DNA of 64,000 nucleotides from Parabacteroides massiliensis. Its GTDB lineage: Bacteria; Bacteroidota; Bacteroidia; Bacteroidales; Tannerellaceae. A program made the position numbers and the translations under genes. Positions 1-9,096 of this stretch are shown here, piece after piece; the first letter of the stretch is position 1; each line of letters starts with the position of its first letter. The stretch covers positions 1,171,787 to 1,235,786 of the forward strand of contig NZ_LT700189.1 of assembly GCF_900155425.1 (NCBI RefSeq). The letters run 5' to 3'. The notes beneath the pieces are model-generated. The model saw only the letters and a program-made list of their open reading frames with translations. It ran no database searches and was not told the origin of the DNA.

Positions 1-2118
1 ATCGGAAATACCTTGTTGTAGATATAATTTGGGCTGATAATACAAATCATAACCTATATTGAGATTGTCTATTATTTCATATTGTGTTTGGTTTGTCAAA
101 TAAAAGCCCTTATAGTCTGTATTATAGTATTCTCCCAAATCGACTTTAGTATTCGTGTATTTCCCATATCCGAACCAAGTTCCCAAATATCCGGACAACC
201 TGTCATTCAAAAAAACATACGGGCAATTCATTCTAAATATGAACCTGTTTTCGTCAGAAGAGTTCAGGTTTGTTGTCGCTACTTGGAAAGAGTTCTCCTC
301 GTTTTTGCTGATTTTGCTGATAATATCTTTCGTGTGCATATAGATGAATTCGAGATATAAGAAGTCAAGAAACATACTTCCTAATGTGGCAGAATAGAAT
401 CTGGACGGCTTAAGATCCGGATTCCCGACCGAATAAGCATATTTCGAGGTATACTTATAATTGGGCACGTAGTCCAGAAAATGGGGACGGTCTATTCCTG
501 AAGCCAACCGCAAAGATACATCTGCTATCGAACCCACTTTTTGATAGATGGAGAAAAACGGAAAATAATCCATCCGGTTATAGTCATACTTTTTGTTGTC
601 GACTTGCGAACGAGCCGAATAATCGGTATATTCCAAGCGTAATCCGGCAGAAACGGAAGTATTTTCATGTTTATAAGCGTATTCAACGAATCCTCCGTAC
701 GTGTTTTCGTGCATATTGTATCGGTCGGCATACAGAAAATCTTCTACCGTCAAATCTTTTTCTATAAACTGGCTTTTGGGATGTATATTTCCGAGAGCAA
801 CGTGAACGCCGGCTTTCAAGGTTGAACCGGGATTGAGCAGAAACTTATAGTTGTATTTCATTTGGTGTTGATAACCGTAGTGCCGGTTTATCGTGTTATG
901 TTGCAACTCTGATTCTATCTCCCCACCGGTCGTTGATTCGTTGTTGAAACCCGTGTTATGTGCTTTTCCCCATATAATGCCATAGCCAATAATGTGTTGG
1001 TGCCGAAGCGTGTCGTTGGAAGCGAACTCCATTTCTACAGTATACAGATCGTCATCAAAATCTTGGCTGGCGATTCCTTTGGTCTGCTCTTGCCGTTTCT
1101 CGTCCGGTTTGAAAGCCATCAAGTTGTCCGCATGGGTTGTCCCGTTGTCATAAAAACCTGTGACCGCTCCAAACAGTTTATGACCTTGCTTCGTTTCCCA
1201 TTCCAAGTTGAGGCTGCCGAAGTAATCATCTTCCCTTGAGTTTGTCTTATAGTCGAACAAGGATGTTGCAGAAGAATTGGCATACGTTGATTCTTCTTTT
1301 GTGTCTTTGCGGTCATAAATATTATAATAGCCCAAGGACAAATCCATGTAGAAATTATTTTTGTTGTACATCAGGAAAGCATTCCCGTTTCCGTATACCC
1401 CGCCCTTCCGTATATTCAATTCACTGCCGATCTGGGTTGCAAGCATGTTCTCTTCTTTTTTCAGGATGATGTTGATGCTTCCATTTTCCGAAGCCAGATC
1501 GCCGGCTGACGAGATTGGTGTTATTACGATCTCTTTTACTTTGTCGGTCGGGATCGCCCGTAAGAATGCTTCAATGCTTTTCCCGCTTAAATTTCTTTTA
1601 TGGCCGTTGACCAGCAGGGCTGTCGGGCGTCCGTTTTGGGTGATTCCGCTGGATGTAATTTGTATGCTCGGCAAAATTTGTAATAGACGTGGCAAGTTGT
1701 AGGTGACAAGGTTACCTAATGTTTTTGGTGCAAACACGATGTTTCCTTCGCTATTCATTCTCATAGCTTTGGTGTAACTACTGGTAACAACAACTTCGTC
1801 AATATTTTCTACACGCTCATCCATGACAAAGAGATGTTCTTTTTCGCTCGGTACTACTTTCTTGCTGAGAGGATTGAATGCCACATGCGTAATATTGACC
1901 TGATATTCTGGTTTGGGAGGAAGCGCCATCGTAAAAAAGCCCAAAGTATCGCTTAATGTATAACCGATTATTTGACTGTTGTCATTTTGCACTTCCACAT
2001 AAGCAGATCCTACGGGATTTTTCTTTTGGTCTACGATTTTACCTCTCAATAAAATAGTTTCTCCAAAAGCGGGAAAACTACAAAAAAGTAGAATATAAAA
2101 AAATAGTAATTTAGTCAT
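1..2118 (-). CDS. TonB-dependent-receptor-like outer membrane beta-barrel protein, 3' end cut by the window edge
   Basis: The minus-strand frame starts with ATG at 2118-2116 and stays open for 706 codons to the left edge, so the C-terminus is missing. I translated most of it, including the whole region from about 1080 to the edge, and found no stop. Residues 1-20 look like a signal peptide (MTKLLFFYILLFCSFPAFG). A carboxypeptidase-regulatory-like/SusC-type N-domain follows (LRGKIVDQKKNPVGSAYVEV). Next comes a TonB-box-like stretch (DEVVVTSS) and a plug domain (LLVNGHKRNLSG, then NGSINIILKK). The rest has the alternating, aromatic-rich pattern of barrel strands. This architecture matches the outer membrane protein beta-barrel family (PF14905 type) rather than a classical SusC. 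No SusD or obvious substrate clue lies in the window, so the ligand is unknown. The family and plug assignments are firm; active TonB-dependent transport is inferred. Confidence 0.88.
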   Translation of the reverse strand, partial: MTKLLFFYILLFCSFPAFGETILLRGKIVDQKKNPVGSAYVEVQNDNSQIIGYTLSDTLGFFTMALPPKPEYQVNITHVAFNPLSKKVVPSEKEHLFVMDERVENIDEVVVTSSYTKAMRMNSEGNIVFAPKTLGNLVTYNLPRLLQILPSIQITSSGITQNGRPTALLVNGHKRNLSGKSIEAFLRAIPTDKVKEIVITPISSAGDLASENGSINIILKKEENMLATQIGSELNIRKGGVYGNGNAFLMYNKNNFYMDLSLGYYNIYDRKDTKEESTYANSSATSLFDYKTNSREDDYFGSLNLEWETKQGHKLFGAVTGFYDNGTTHADNLMAFKPDEKRQEQTKGIASQDFDDDLYTVEMEFASNDTLRHQHIIGYGIIWGKAHNTGFNNESTTGGEIESELQHNTINRHYGYQHQMKYNYKFLLNPGSTLKAGVHVALGNIHPKSQFIEKDLTVEDFLYADRYNMHENTYGGFVEYAYKHENTSVSAGLRLEYTDYSARSQVDNKKYDYNRMDYFPFFSIYQKVGSIADVSLRLASGIDRPHFLDYVPNYKYTSKYAYSVGNPDLKPSRFYSATLGSMFLDFLYLEFIYMHTKDIISKISKNEENSFQVATTNLNSSDENRFIFRMNCPYVFLNDRLSGYLGTWFGYGKYTNTKVDLGEYYNTDYKGFYLTNQTQYEIIDNLNIGYDLYYQPKLYLQQGISD

Positions 2119-2555
2119 GTTTGTATACTGTTTTTTGTTTTTGTATTAAAATAGAGGAGAGAATGTATCTAAGAAGAAAATCGTTTTTCTCATAAAATTT
2201 AGATTTATCAGTTTTTCAGCAAAGAAAGAGATATTATTTGAAAATCACAACTTTTTATAAAAATAAATTACCGCGTCACCACAACTCTTTTATCTAAGAG
2301 AATTTGTATCCTTAATCTCCGGATACAGCAGAACAATCAGGGGGGTAACTTCAAACACAAACTTGAAGATATACTCGTGCTTCTACATCGGGGAGACTCA
2401 GACACCACATCTTCGTGCATTGACTAAATACCTGCTATCTGTTTGCAGATATCGAGATATTTTGCGAATATTGCATATAAGTTGTGCATATGAAAGCCAA
2501 CAGGTAAGACGATATCTTTATCAATGAACAATGTTTATTGTAAAATAGAAGAATT
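2119..2555. other. intergenic region between divergent genes
   Basis: This 437-bp AT-rich spacer separates the minus-strand outer membrane protein gene from the plus-strand hydrolase. It must hold both promoters, but I see no clean TTTG/TAnnTTTG pair on either strand. A plus-strand frame without an ATG is open from 2267 to 2527; I could not recognise its product. Confidence 0.5.
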
Positions 2556-3530
2556 ATGACACGCATTATTAGAACATTACTTATCGCAATCACAATGATT
2601 GTGTCTTATGTAACCGTATTTGCACAGCAGATTTTCCATGAGCAATTGGCAGAAATCGAAGCCAAACACTTCGTTCAAGAGTTGGCTTTCAGCGATGCCG
2701 TCACCGAGAAAATAGAATTCTCCAAAGAGACTTTTTCTAACGAAACGATGACATTGCCATACCGCAAAGCAACTATTCCTGGTTACGGAGACAAGGCTTC
2801 GCTTGTCATATATCTGCATGGAGGCTCCAGTAAGGGCGACGACAACGAGACTCAGATGCAGGAACCAGGCATCAAAGCCATTGCCTTATGGCTGTCTGAG
2901 AACAACCGTAAGGCCATCATGCTCGTACCGCAATGTCCTGCGGATAAGGCATGGCTTGGCTCTACCCAAGATATTTTGGAAACTCTACTCAAAACATATA
3001 TAGACAGAGGCGTGGCTGATGCCAATAAGGTTTACATCTTTGGCGGTTCTATGGGTGGAACAGGCACATGGAACATGCTCTCCAATCATCCGGATTTGTT
3101 TGCCGCTGCCATGCCTGTTGCAGGCAATCCGACAGGTTTGAATGCCGAGGCAGTTTCACAAGTTCCGATTTACACCGTTATGGGTACTGCTGACAAAATC
3201 ATGAAAATATCAAATGTCGAAGTCTTTCTGACTGAAATGGATGAATGCAAGGCTGAATATAAGTTTGATATTGAAGACGGTTGGACTCATGAGGATGTAT
3301 GTAAGAAGAGCTATACCAACGAGCGTCTTGCATGGGTTTTCAAACATGTTAAAGGGCAACCAACAGGAATAGCACCTATAGCCAAGGATGACAGCAAATT
3401 AGTCAATACAGCCTGGTATTCCATCAATGGACAAAGACTAACATCCGAACCGACTCAAAAGGGTATTTATATCAGATGTAGTCTGTATAGCAATGGTAAA
3501 GTCATAACCGATAAATATTATAAAAACTGA
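2556..3530 (+). CDS. secreted alpha/beta hydrolase (esterase/PHB-depolymerase-like) with a C-terminal YSINGQ-type tail
   Basis: This 324-residue protein begins with a signal peptide (about residues 1-24, cleavage near VFAQQ). The core is an alpha/beta hydrolase of the LpqC/dienelactone-esterase type: an oxyanion-hole motif YLHGG near residue 87, the nucleophile elbow GGSMGG with Ser165, a likely acid Asp213 (GTADK) and a likely His245 (GWTHED). The catalytic fold is clear; the substrate is not, though a carboxylester of plant or host glycans is common for such enzymes. The last 45 residues (about 280-324) form a separate module, with WYSINGQRL and KGIYI followed by NGKVI. It resembles C-terminal sorting or anchoring motifs seen on secreted Bacteroidales proteins. 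The gene appears to be monocistronic. Confidence 0.85.
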   Translation: MTRIIRTLLIAITMIVSYVTVFAQQIFHEQLAEIEAKHFVQELAFSDAVTEKIEFSKETFSNETMTLPYRKATIPGYGDKASLVIYLHGGSSKGDDNETQMQEPGIKAIALWLSENNRKAIMLVPQCPADKAWLGSTQDILETLLKTYIDRGVADANKVYIFGGSMGGTGTWNMLSNHPDLFAAAMPVAGNPTGLNAEAVSQVPIYTVMGTADKIMKISNVEVFLTEMDECKAEYKFDIEDGWTHEDVCKKSYTNERLAWVFKHVKGQPTGIAPIAKDDSKLVNTAWYSINGQRLTSEPTQKGIYIRCSLYSNGKVITDKYYKN

Positions 3531-3793
3531 AAACTTCGTGTAGAATATAAAGTGTCATTTTATTATCTCTATTCGAATAAATCAGTACTTTATGAAAGGT
3601 TAAAAAATATTACCCGTTAGTGTAATTCAAAAAACATGGGGTACTAATCCGATTTGGAGGGGGTAGTAGTGACATTTTGATAATCTTAAAATCATATTCC
3701 TCCATCATCTCGGATATATTTCTGAAAAACAAGAGAAATTAAAAGGAAAGACCGGACTGTTCAAATAAAATAAACAAAAAAACGGCCGAATTA
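3531..3793. other. intergenic region upstream of the trp promoter
   Basis: I see no gene, clear terminator or repeat in this stretch. It lies between the hydrolase stop codon and the first element of the trp promoter. Confidence 0.5.
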
Positions 3794-3824
3794 TTTGCAG
3801 TTTGTCAGAGAATGCATATATTTG
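3794..3824 (+). promoter_or_regulatory. trp operon promoter (Bacteroidetes consensus)
   Basis: TTTG at 3794-3797, a 19-bp spacer and TATATTTG at 3817-3824 match the Bacteroidetes sigma-ABfr consensus (-33 TTTG, 19-21 bp, -7 TAnnTTTG) exactly. Transcription would start around 3829-3832. That leaves a leader of roughly 210 nt before trpB, containing the leader peptide and attenuator. Confidence 0.8.
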
Positions 3825-3847
3825 CTGCCGAAATAACAAAAAAAGTC

Positions 3848-3910
3848 ATGAGAACAAGTATAGTAAATACATATTGGTGGTGGCGCTCTTTACAACTCAT
3901 AAGGTCGTAA
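3848..3910 (+). CDS. trpL: trp operon leader peptide (20 aa, three consecutive Trp codons)
   Basis: The frame runs ATG at 3848 to TAA at 3908-3910 and encodes MRTSIVNTY, then WWW, then RSLQLIRS. The three TGG codons lie at 3875-3883. Trp is rare, so a run of three in a 20-codon frame is unlikely by chance. It sits about 18 nt after the predicted transcription start, 36 nt before a terminator hairpin, and directly ahead of the complete trp operon. This is the layout of a classical attenuation leader peptide, in which ribosome stalling at Trp codons under Trp-tRNA shortage prevents termination. The stop codon lies inside a segment (3904-3911) that can pair with the terminator's loop and 3' arm (3962-3969), so a ribosome at the stop would mask it. 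No strong Shine-Dalgarno is visible, which is normal in this phylum. Function is inferred; the sequence pattern is direct. Confidence 0.82.
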   Translation: MRTSIVNTYWWWRSLQLIRS

Positions 3911-3945
3911 GGAACCAGTCCTCATGTATATACCATCGTGATATA

Positions 3946-3979
3946 AAAAAGGTCTGTCGTACTTACGGCAGGCCTTTTT
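3946..3979 (+). terminator. trp attenuator: intrinsic terminator hairpin
   Basis: The arms 3946-3960 and 3965-3979 form a 15-bp stem (two G-U pairs) around the loop ACTT, ending in TTTTT. It lies between trpL and trpB. A competing pairing of 3904-3911 (GTCGTAAG) with 3962-3969 (CTTACGGC) would break the upper stem, giving a simple two-state switch. Confidence 0.8.
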
Positions 3980-4041
3980 CCGTTTAAGGCGATTACAAAG
4001 ATTTGAAAAGATAAAAAGAATAAATAATAACAGATAAAACG

Positions 4042-5235
4042 ATGAAAACGTATCAAGTTGATGAAAATGGGTATTATGGTGAGTTTGGAGGGGCATATGT
4101 GCCCGAAATACTTCACCAATGTGTGGAAAATTTACAGAAGAAGTATCTGGAAGTATTGGAAAGCGACAGCTTCAAAAAAGAATTCAACCAGTTGCTTCGG
4201 GACTATGTCGGACGCCCTTCCCCTCTTTACCTGGCAAAAAGGTTGAGCGAGAAGTATGGTTGCAAGATATATCTGAAGCGTGAGGACCTGAACCATACCG
4301 GCGCTCACAAGATCAACAACACGATCGGACAAATACTACTGGCACGCCGGATGGGGAAAACCCGTATCATAGCCGAGACGGGAGCCGGACAGCACGGCGT
4401 GGCTACCGCTACCGTCTGTGCGTTGATGAATATGGAATGTATCGTCTATATGGGCAAGACGGATGTGGAACGCCAACATGCAAATGTGCAGAAGATGGAG
4501 ATGCTGGGCGCGACGGTCGTCCCCGTCACTTCCGGCAATATGACACTGAAAGACGCGACCAACGAAGCGATCCGCGACTGGTGTTGCCATCCTTCCGACA
4601 CGTACTATATCATCGGATCGACAGTCGGCCCTCATCCTTATCCGGACATGGTGGCGCGTTTGCAATCCGTCATCAGCGAAGAGATCAAAAAGCAGTTGTT
4701 GGAACAGGAAGGGCGTGACTATCCGGACTATCTGATCGCCTGCGTGGGCGGTGGAAGCAACGCAGCCGGGACGATCTACCATTTTATTGATGACGAACGG
4801 GTGAAAATCGTTCTTGCCGAAGCAGGCGGTTTGGGGATTACGACCGGGAAAAGCGCGGCAACCATCCAGTTAGGCAAGAAAGGCATCATACATGGAGCGC
4901 GTACGTTAGTGATGCAAAACGAGGACGGACAGATAGAAGAACCCTACTCCATCTCTGCCGGGCTGGACTATCCGGGTATCGGGCCGATCCACGCCAACCT
5001 GTCGGAAACTCACCGGGCAACGATTCTTGCCGTCAATGACGACGAGGCGTTAGATGCGGCCTTTTGCCTGACACGTATCGAGGGTATTATCCCGGCACTT
5101 GAAAGTGCACATGCATTAGGTGCATTACCCAAGATAAAGTTCAAACCGGAAGACGTCGTTGTCCTGACGGTATCGGGCCGGGGAGACAAGGATATGGAAA
5201 CTTATATTAATCACAAATCAACAACGGACAATTGA
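4042..5235 (+). CDS. trpB: tryptophan synthase beta chain
   Basis: The product condenses indole with L-serine to give tryptophan, using pyridoxal phosphate, in a cytoplasmic alpha2-beta2 complex with TrpA. The 397-residue length is typical of the TrpB1 type. Lys90 in the [10 protein letters not shown] motif is the expected Schiff-base lysine. ETGAGQHG supplies the catalytic glutamate region, and GGGSNAAG is the phosphate-binding glycine loop. It is the first structural gene after the attenuator leader. Having trpB first and trpA last is the arrangement seen in Bacteroidetes. The ATG start leaves an A-rich upstream region (AGATAAAACG), usual here. Its stop is 14 nt from the preferred start of trpE. 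Confidence 0.97.
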   Translation: MKTYQVDENGYYGEFGGAYVPEILHQCVENLQKKYLEVLESDSFKKEFNQLLRDYVGRPSPLYLAKRLSEKYGCKIYLKREDLNHTGAHKINNTIGQILLARRMGKTRIIAETGAGQHGVATATVCALMNMECIVYMGKTDVERQHANVQKMEMLGATVVPVTSGNMTLKDATNEAIRDWCCHPSDTYYIIGSTVGPHPYPDMVARLQSVISEEIKKQLLEQEGRDYPDYLIACVGGGSNAAGTIYHFIDDERVKIVLAEAGGLGITTGKSAATIQLGKKGIIHGARTLVMQNEDGQIEEPYSISAGLDYPGIGPIHANLSETHRATILAVNDDEALDAAFCLTRIEGIIPALESAHALGALPKIKFKPEDVVVLTVSGRGDKDMETYINHKSTTDN

Positions 5236-5249
5236 CAATTCAAAAAAAC

Positions 5250-6653
5250 ATGGACTATACATTTAAAACAATAAGCAGAAAGGTGCTCGGCGACCTTCAC
5301 ACACCTGTCAGTATCTACTTGAAGGTCCGGGATATTTATCCGGAATCGGCCTTATTGGAAAGTTCCGACTTTCATGGGAACGAAAACAGCCTTTCCTATA
5401 TAGCGCTTTGTCCGCTGGCAAGCATCGGAATCAACAATGGAGAATGTACGGCTATCTTTCCTGATGGGAAAAGCGAGGTTACGCCATTGACGGAAACATT
5501 CAATGTGGCGGATGCCATGAATGCGTTTTTAAAACGCTTCTCGATAGAAGGTCCCGACAGGAAAGTCTGCGGACTGTTCGGATATACGGCTTTTGACGCC
5601 GTACGCTACTTTGAGAACATCCCGGTGATGGAAGCACACCATGAAGAAAACGATGCTCCCGATATGCTCTACATATTATATAAGTATGTACTTGTGTTCA
5701 ATCACTTCAAAAACGAGTTGACACTGGTCGAACTGCTGCAACCGGGCGAAAACTCCAATTTGCAGGAAATAGAGACATTGATCGAAAACCGAAACTATGC
5801 ATCTTACAACTTCCAGGCCATCGGCCCTGAAACATCTCCGATCAGCGGGGAAGAATACAAAGCGATGGTGCGGGAAGGCATCCGCCACTGCCTCCGCGGA
5901 GACGTATTCCAGATCGTACTGAGCCGCCGGTTCGAGCAAGCGTTCAAAGGAGACGATTTCAAGGTTTACCGTGCTCTCCGGAGTATAAATCCGTCTCCCT
6001 ACCTGTTTTATTTCGACTTCGGAGGATTCCGCATTTTCGGTTCCTCACCTGAAACGCACTGCAAAGTCGCCAACGGACATGCAAGCATCGACCCGATCGC
6101 AGGCACGGCTTTCCGCACGGGAGATGTCGCCTTGGACAAACAGCGCACCGAAGCTCTGCTCGCCGATCCGAAAGAGAATGCCGAGCATGTAATGTTAGTC
6201 GACCTTGCCCGCAACGACCTCTCGCGCAATGCACATGACGTGCAGGTCGATTTCTACAAGGAAGTGCAATACTACAGCCATGTCATCCATCTGGTGTCGC
6301 GTGTCAGCGGTGAGATCAATGCTGATAGCAATCCGGTCAAGACCTACATAGACACATTCCCTGCCGGAACACTGAGCGGGGCACCGAAGGTACGCGCCAT
6401 GCAGCTGATTACGGATATAGAAAAGCATAATCGAGGCGCCTATGGCGGTTGCATCGGGTTTATCGGCTTTGACGGCGACCTGAACCAAGCGATCACGATC
6501 CGCACATTCGTCAGCCGTGGAAATGTCCTGTACTACCAAGCAGGAGCCGGCATTGTCGCCAAAAGCAACGATGAGCGGGAATTGCAGGAAGTCAACAACA
6601 AATTAGGCGCTTTGAAGAAAGCGATCGATCTGGCAACAACGCTAATCAATTGA
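5250..6653 (+). CDS. trpE: anthranilate synthase component I
   Basis: This subunit converts chorismate to anthranilate using ammonia delivered by TrpG. I place the start at ATG 5250 (467 aa). A TTG at 5232 overlapping the trpB stop would add six residues, but that stretch looks like the repeat-like filler found between several trp genes. The N-terminal region has LLESS at residues 35-39, the motif that binds feedback-inhibitory tryptophan, so enzyme-level inhibition is expected besides attenuation. The chorismate-binding half shows IDPIAGT, GTLSGAPK, GAYGGCIG and AGAGIVAKS in the usual order. The gene lies between trpB and trpG in the operon. Confidence 0.96.
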   Translation: MDYTFKTISRKVLGDLHTPVSIYLKVRDIYPESALLESSDFHGNENSLSYIALCPLASIGINNGECTAIFPDGKSEVTPLTETFNVADAMNAFLKRFSIEGPDRKVCGLFGYTAFDAVRYFENIPVMEAHHEENDAPDMLYILYKYVLVFNHFKNELTLVELLQPGENSNLQEIETLIENRNYASYNFQAIGPETSPISGEEYKAMVREGIRHCLRGDVFQIVLSRRFEQAFKGDDFKVYRALRSINPSPYLFYFDFGGFRIFGSSPETHCKVANGHASIDPIAGTAFRTGDVALDKQRTEALLADPKENAEHVMLVDLARNDLSRNAHDVQVDFYKEVQYYSHVIHLVSRVSGEINADSNPVKTYIDTFPAGTLSGAPKVRAMQLITDIEKHNRGAYGGCIGFIGFDGDLNQAITIRTFVSRGNVLYYQAGAGIVAKSNDERELQEVNNKLGALKKAIDLATTLIN

Positions 6654-6680
6654 CAATTAAACCAACAAACAAAGTTTTTT

Positions 6681-7256
6681 ATGAAAGTATTACTATTCGA
6701 TAATTATGATTCCTTTACCTACAACTTGTTGCACATACTGAAGGAATTGGGTGTGGATGTTGAAGTACATCGCAATGACAAGATATCATTAGATGAAGTG
6801 GAACGTTTTGACAAGATCCTTTTGTCTCCCGGTCCGGGCATCCCGGAAGAGGCCGGTATCCTGCTGCCGTTGATCCGTCGCTATGCTCCGACCAAGAGCA
6901 TCTTAGGCGTCTGCCTCGGAGAGCAGGCCATCGGAGAAGCATTCGGCGCAACGCTTATCAACCTGACGGATGTTCATCACGGAGTCTGTTCGGACATACG
7001 GGTGATAGTGAAAGATCCGTTGTTTGCAGGTCTGGAATCCGGTTTCCGTGCCGGTCGCTACCATTCGTGGGTCGTCTCAAAAGAAAATTTCCCCGACTGC
7101 CTGGAGATCACGGCGGAAGATACAGAGGAAGGACAAATCATGGCACTCCGCCATCGCGAATATGATGTTCGCGGCATCCAGTTCCACCCGGAATCCGTAC
7201 TGACACCCAAGGGAAAGACAATCATACGAAACTGGATCTCGGGATCTGAAAATTGA
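6681..7256 (+). CDS. trpG: anthranilate synthase component II (glutamine amidotransferase)
   Basis: This is a class I glutamine amidotransferase that feeds ammonia to TrpE. It has 191 residues, typical of an unfused TrpG. The nucleophile Cys78 lies in GVCLGEQ, and the other triad members are His169 and Glu171 in FHPES. The oxyanion-region SPGPG is at 49-53. One oddity is that the residue after CLG is Glu81, where most family members have His (GVCLGHQ). The triad itself is intact, so activity is expected. Its stop codon falls in a short AAATTGAAA-type repeat that also spans the start region of trpD. A stand-alone PabA role is possible but the operon context favours TrpG. Confidence 0.94.
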   Translation: MKVLLFDNYDSFTYNLLHILKELGVDVEVHRNDKISLDEVERFDKILLSPGPGIPEEAGILLPLIRRYAPTKSILGVCLGEQAIGEAFGATLINLTDVHHGVCSDIRVIVKDPLFAGLESGFRAGRYHSWVVSKENFPDCLEITAEDTEEGQIMALRHREYDVRGIQFHPESVLTPKGKTIIRNWISGSEN

Positions 7257-7286
7257 AAGTTGAAAATTGAAAATTCGGAATGGAAA

Positions 7287-8285
7287 ATGAAAGATATATT
7301 ATATAGATTATTCGAACATCAGTATTTAGGACGTGACGAGGCACGGACGATTCTTCAGAACATTGCGGAAGGCAAGTATAATGATTCACAGATTGCCAGC
7401 TTGATAACGGTATACCTGATGCGTAATATCTCCGTTGAAGAGTTGGCTGGTTTCCGGGAGGCACTGCTCGATATGCGTGTCCCGGTGGATTTGTCGGAGT
7501 TCAAGCCGATCGACATCGTGGGGACAGGAGGCGATGGGAAGAATACGTTTAATATCAGCACGACTTCCTGCTTTGTCGTAGCCGGTGCCGGATATAACGT
7601 TGTGAAACACGGAAACTACGGAGCGACTTCGGTCAGTGGCGCCAGTAACGTAATGGAGCAACATGGTGTGAAGTTTACGACCGATATCGACCGGTTGCGC
7701 CGTTCGATGGAAACCTGCCATATTGCCTACCTGCATGCGCCGCTGTTCAATCCGGCATTGAAAGCCGTTGCTCCGGTACGGAAAAGCTTGGGAGTACGCA
7801 GCTTCTTCAACATGCTCGGTCCGCTGGTCAACCCGGTGATGCCGACCTACCAGTTGTTAGGTGTGTACAACCTGCCATTGCTCAGGCTTTACAGCTACAC
7901 CTACCAGGAGAGCGGTACGCGTTTTGCCATCGTACATAGCCTCGACGGATATGACGAAATCTCGCTGACAGCGGAATTCAAGGTCGCAATGCCAGAAAAA
8001 GAGAAACTCTACACACCCGAAATGTTAGGTTTTCCCCGCGCAACGGAAGCGGAACTGGATGGCGGCGAGACTGTGGCTGAAGCAGCCCGCATCTTTGACG
8101 ATGTCCTGAACAACCGGGCGACTCCGGCACAAAAGAATTGTGTAATCGCCAATTCCGCTTTCGCTATCCAAGTCATCTGCCCCGAAAAGAAAATCACGGA
8201 ATGCTTGGACGAAGCCCGCGAAGCATTGGAAAGCGGTAAAGCATTGCAAACATTCAACACGTTCATCAATTTGAATAGCAAATAA
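7287..8285 (+). CDS. trpD: anthranilate phosphoribosyltransferase
   Basis: This enzyme transfers the phosphoribosyl group of PRPP to anthranilate. The start chosen is ATG 7287 (332 aa), giving the family-like beginning MKDILYRLFEHQYL. A TTG at 7260 would add nine residues encoded by an AT-rich short repeat (KIENSEWK-like), which I consider non-native. The PRPP/diphosphate loop GTGGDG is at residues 79-84, followed by NIST. KHGNYGATS and the anthranilate-site segment VRKSLGVRSFFNMLGPL are also present. The length matches the family. It is followed one base later by trpC. Confidence 0.95.
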   Translation: MKDILYRLFEHQYLGRDEARTILQNIAEGKYNDSQIASLITVYLMRNISVEELAGFREALLDMRVPVDLSEFKPIDIVGTGGDGKNTFNISTTSCFVVAGAGYNVVKHGNYGATSVSGASNVMEQHGVKFTTDIDRLRRSMETCHIAYLHAPLFNPALKAVAPVRKSLGVRSFFNMLGPLVNPVMPTYQLLGVYNLPLLRLYSYTYQESGTRFAIVHSLDGYDEISLTAEFKVAMPEKEKLYTPEMLGFPRATEAELDGGETVAEAARIFDDVLNNRATPAQKNCVIANSAFAIQVICPEKKITECLDEAREALESGKALQTFNTFINLNSK

Positions 8286-8286
8286 T

Positions 8287-9096
8287 ATGAATGATATATT
8301 ACAAGATATTATAGTGAATAAACGCATCGAAGTGGAGCGGCAAAAACAAGCTGTCCGGTTACAGACCTTGTTGGGGTTGGGCGGTGAACGGCTCGAACGC
8401 CCTACCCGTTCCATGCGGGCGGCTCTCGCAGCATCCTCGTCGGGTATCATTGCCGAGTTTAAGCGGAAAAGCCCTTCGAAAGGCTGGCTACACCCCGATG
8501 CAGCCGTAGCCGATGTGTTGCCTGCTTATGAAAAGGGCGGTGCTTCCGCCTGTTCCGTCCTGACCGATTCGAACTTTTTCGGAGGCTCTTTAGGAGACCT
8601 TTGCAAAGCACGCAGCCTAGTAGACCTGCCTTTGTTGAGGAAAGACTTCATCATTGACGAATATCAACTTTATCAGGCACGCGTGATGGGGGCCGATGCC
8701 GTCCTGCTGATCGCCGCCTGTCTTACTCCGGAACAGTGCCTTACATTTGCGGAGTTAGCCCACATCCTCGACATGGAAGTGCTGTTGGAAATCCATTCCG
8801 AAGGAGAACTTGAACACCTCAACACATTTGTCGATATGCTGGGCGTGAATAACCGCAACCTCGGAACATTTCATACTGACGTGGAAAACTCCTTCCGCCT
8901 GGCAAAGGCAATGCAAACGGTCACTCGCGAAAGAGGCCTCTCTCCTCTGTTAGTGTCGGAAAGCGGCATTTCGGCAACGGCCACCGTCTCGAACCTCAGG
9001 GAAGCCGGTTTTTGCGGATTCCTGATCGGCGAGACGTTCATGAAAACCGATGTGCCGGGCGACACGCTCACTCAATTCATAGGAGGATTGTCATGA
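8287..9096 (+). CDS. trpC: indole-3-glycerol phosphate synthase
   Basis: This enzyme closes the indole ring of carboxyphenylaminodeoxyribulose phosphate. The 269-residue protein is a stand-alone TIM barrel. Recognisable motifs are IAEFKRKSPSKG (catalytic Lys and Glu region), LRKDFIIDEYQ, VNNRNL and VSESGI near the phosphate-binding end. It starts one base after the trpD stop and its TGA overlaps the trpF ATG (ATGA at 9093-9096), which implies translational coupling. Confidence 0.95.
   Translation: MNDILQDIIVNKRIEVERQKQAVRLQTLLGLGGERLERPTRSMRAALAASSSGIIAEFKRKSPSKGWLHPDAAVADVLPAYEKGGASACSVLTDSNFFGGSLGDLCKARSLVDLPLLRKDFIIDEYQLYQARVMGADAVLLIAACLTPEQCLTFAELAHILDMEVLLEIHSEGELEHLNTFVDMLGVNNRNLGTFHTDVENSFRLAKAMQTVTRERGLSPLLVSESGISATATVSNLREAGFCGFLIGETFMKTDVPGDTLTQFIGGLS

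Noticed and set aside
2267-2527. Plus-strand frame open for about 86 codons in the 2119-2555 spacer
   Set aside because: It has no ATG start, no recognisable product and lies in AT-rich DNA; it may be chance or a gene remnant.
3802-3987. 61-codon frame overlapping the trp leader region
   Set aside because: It starts within the promoter, runs through the terminator hairpin and encodes nothing family-like. The shorter frame with three Trp codons explains the region better.
9012-9092. Longer N-terminus for TrpF starting inside trpC
   Set aside because: The added residues are trpC read in another frame. ATG 9093 has a strong AGGAGG and gives the conserved start.
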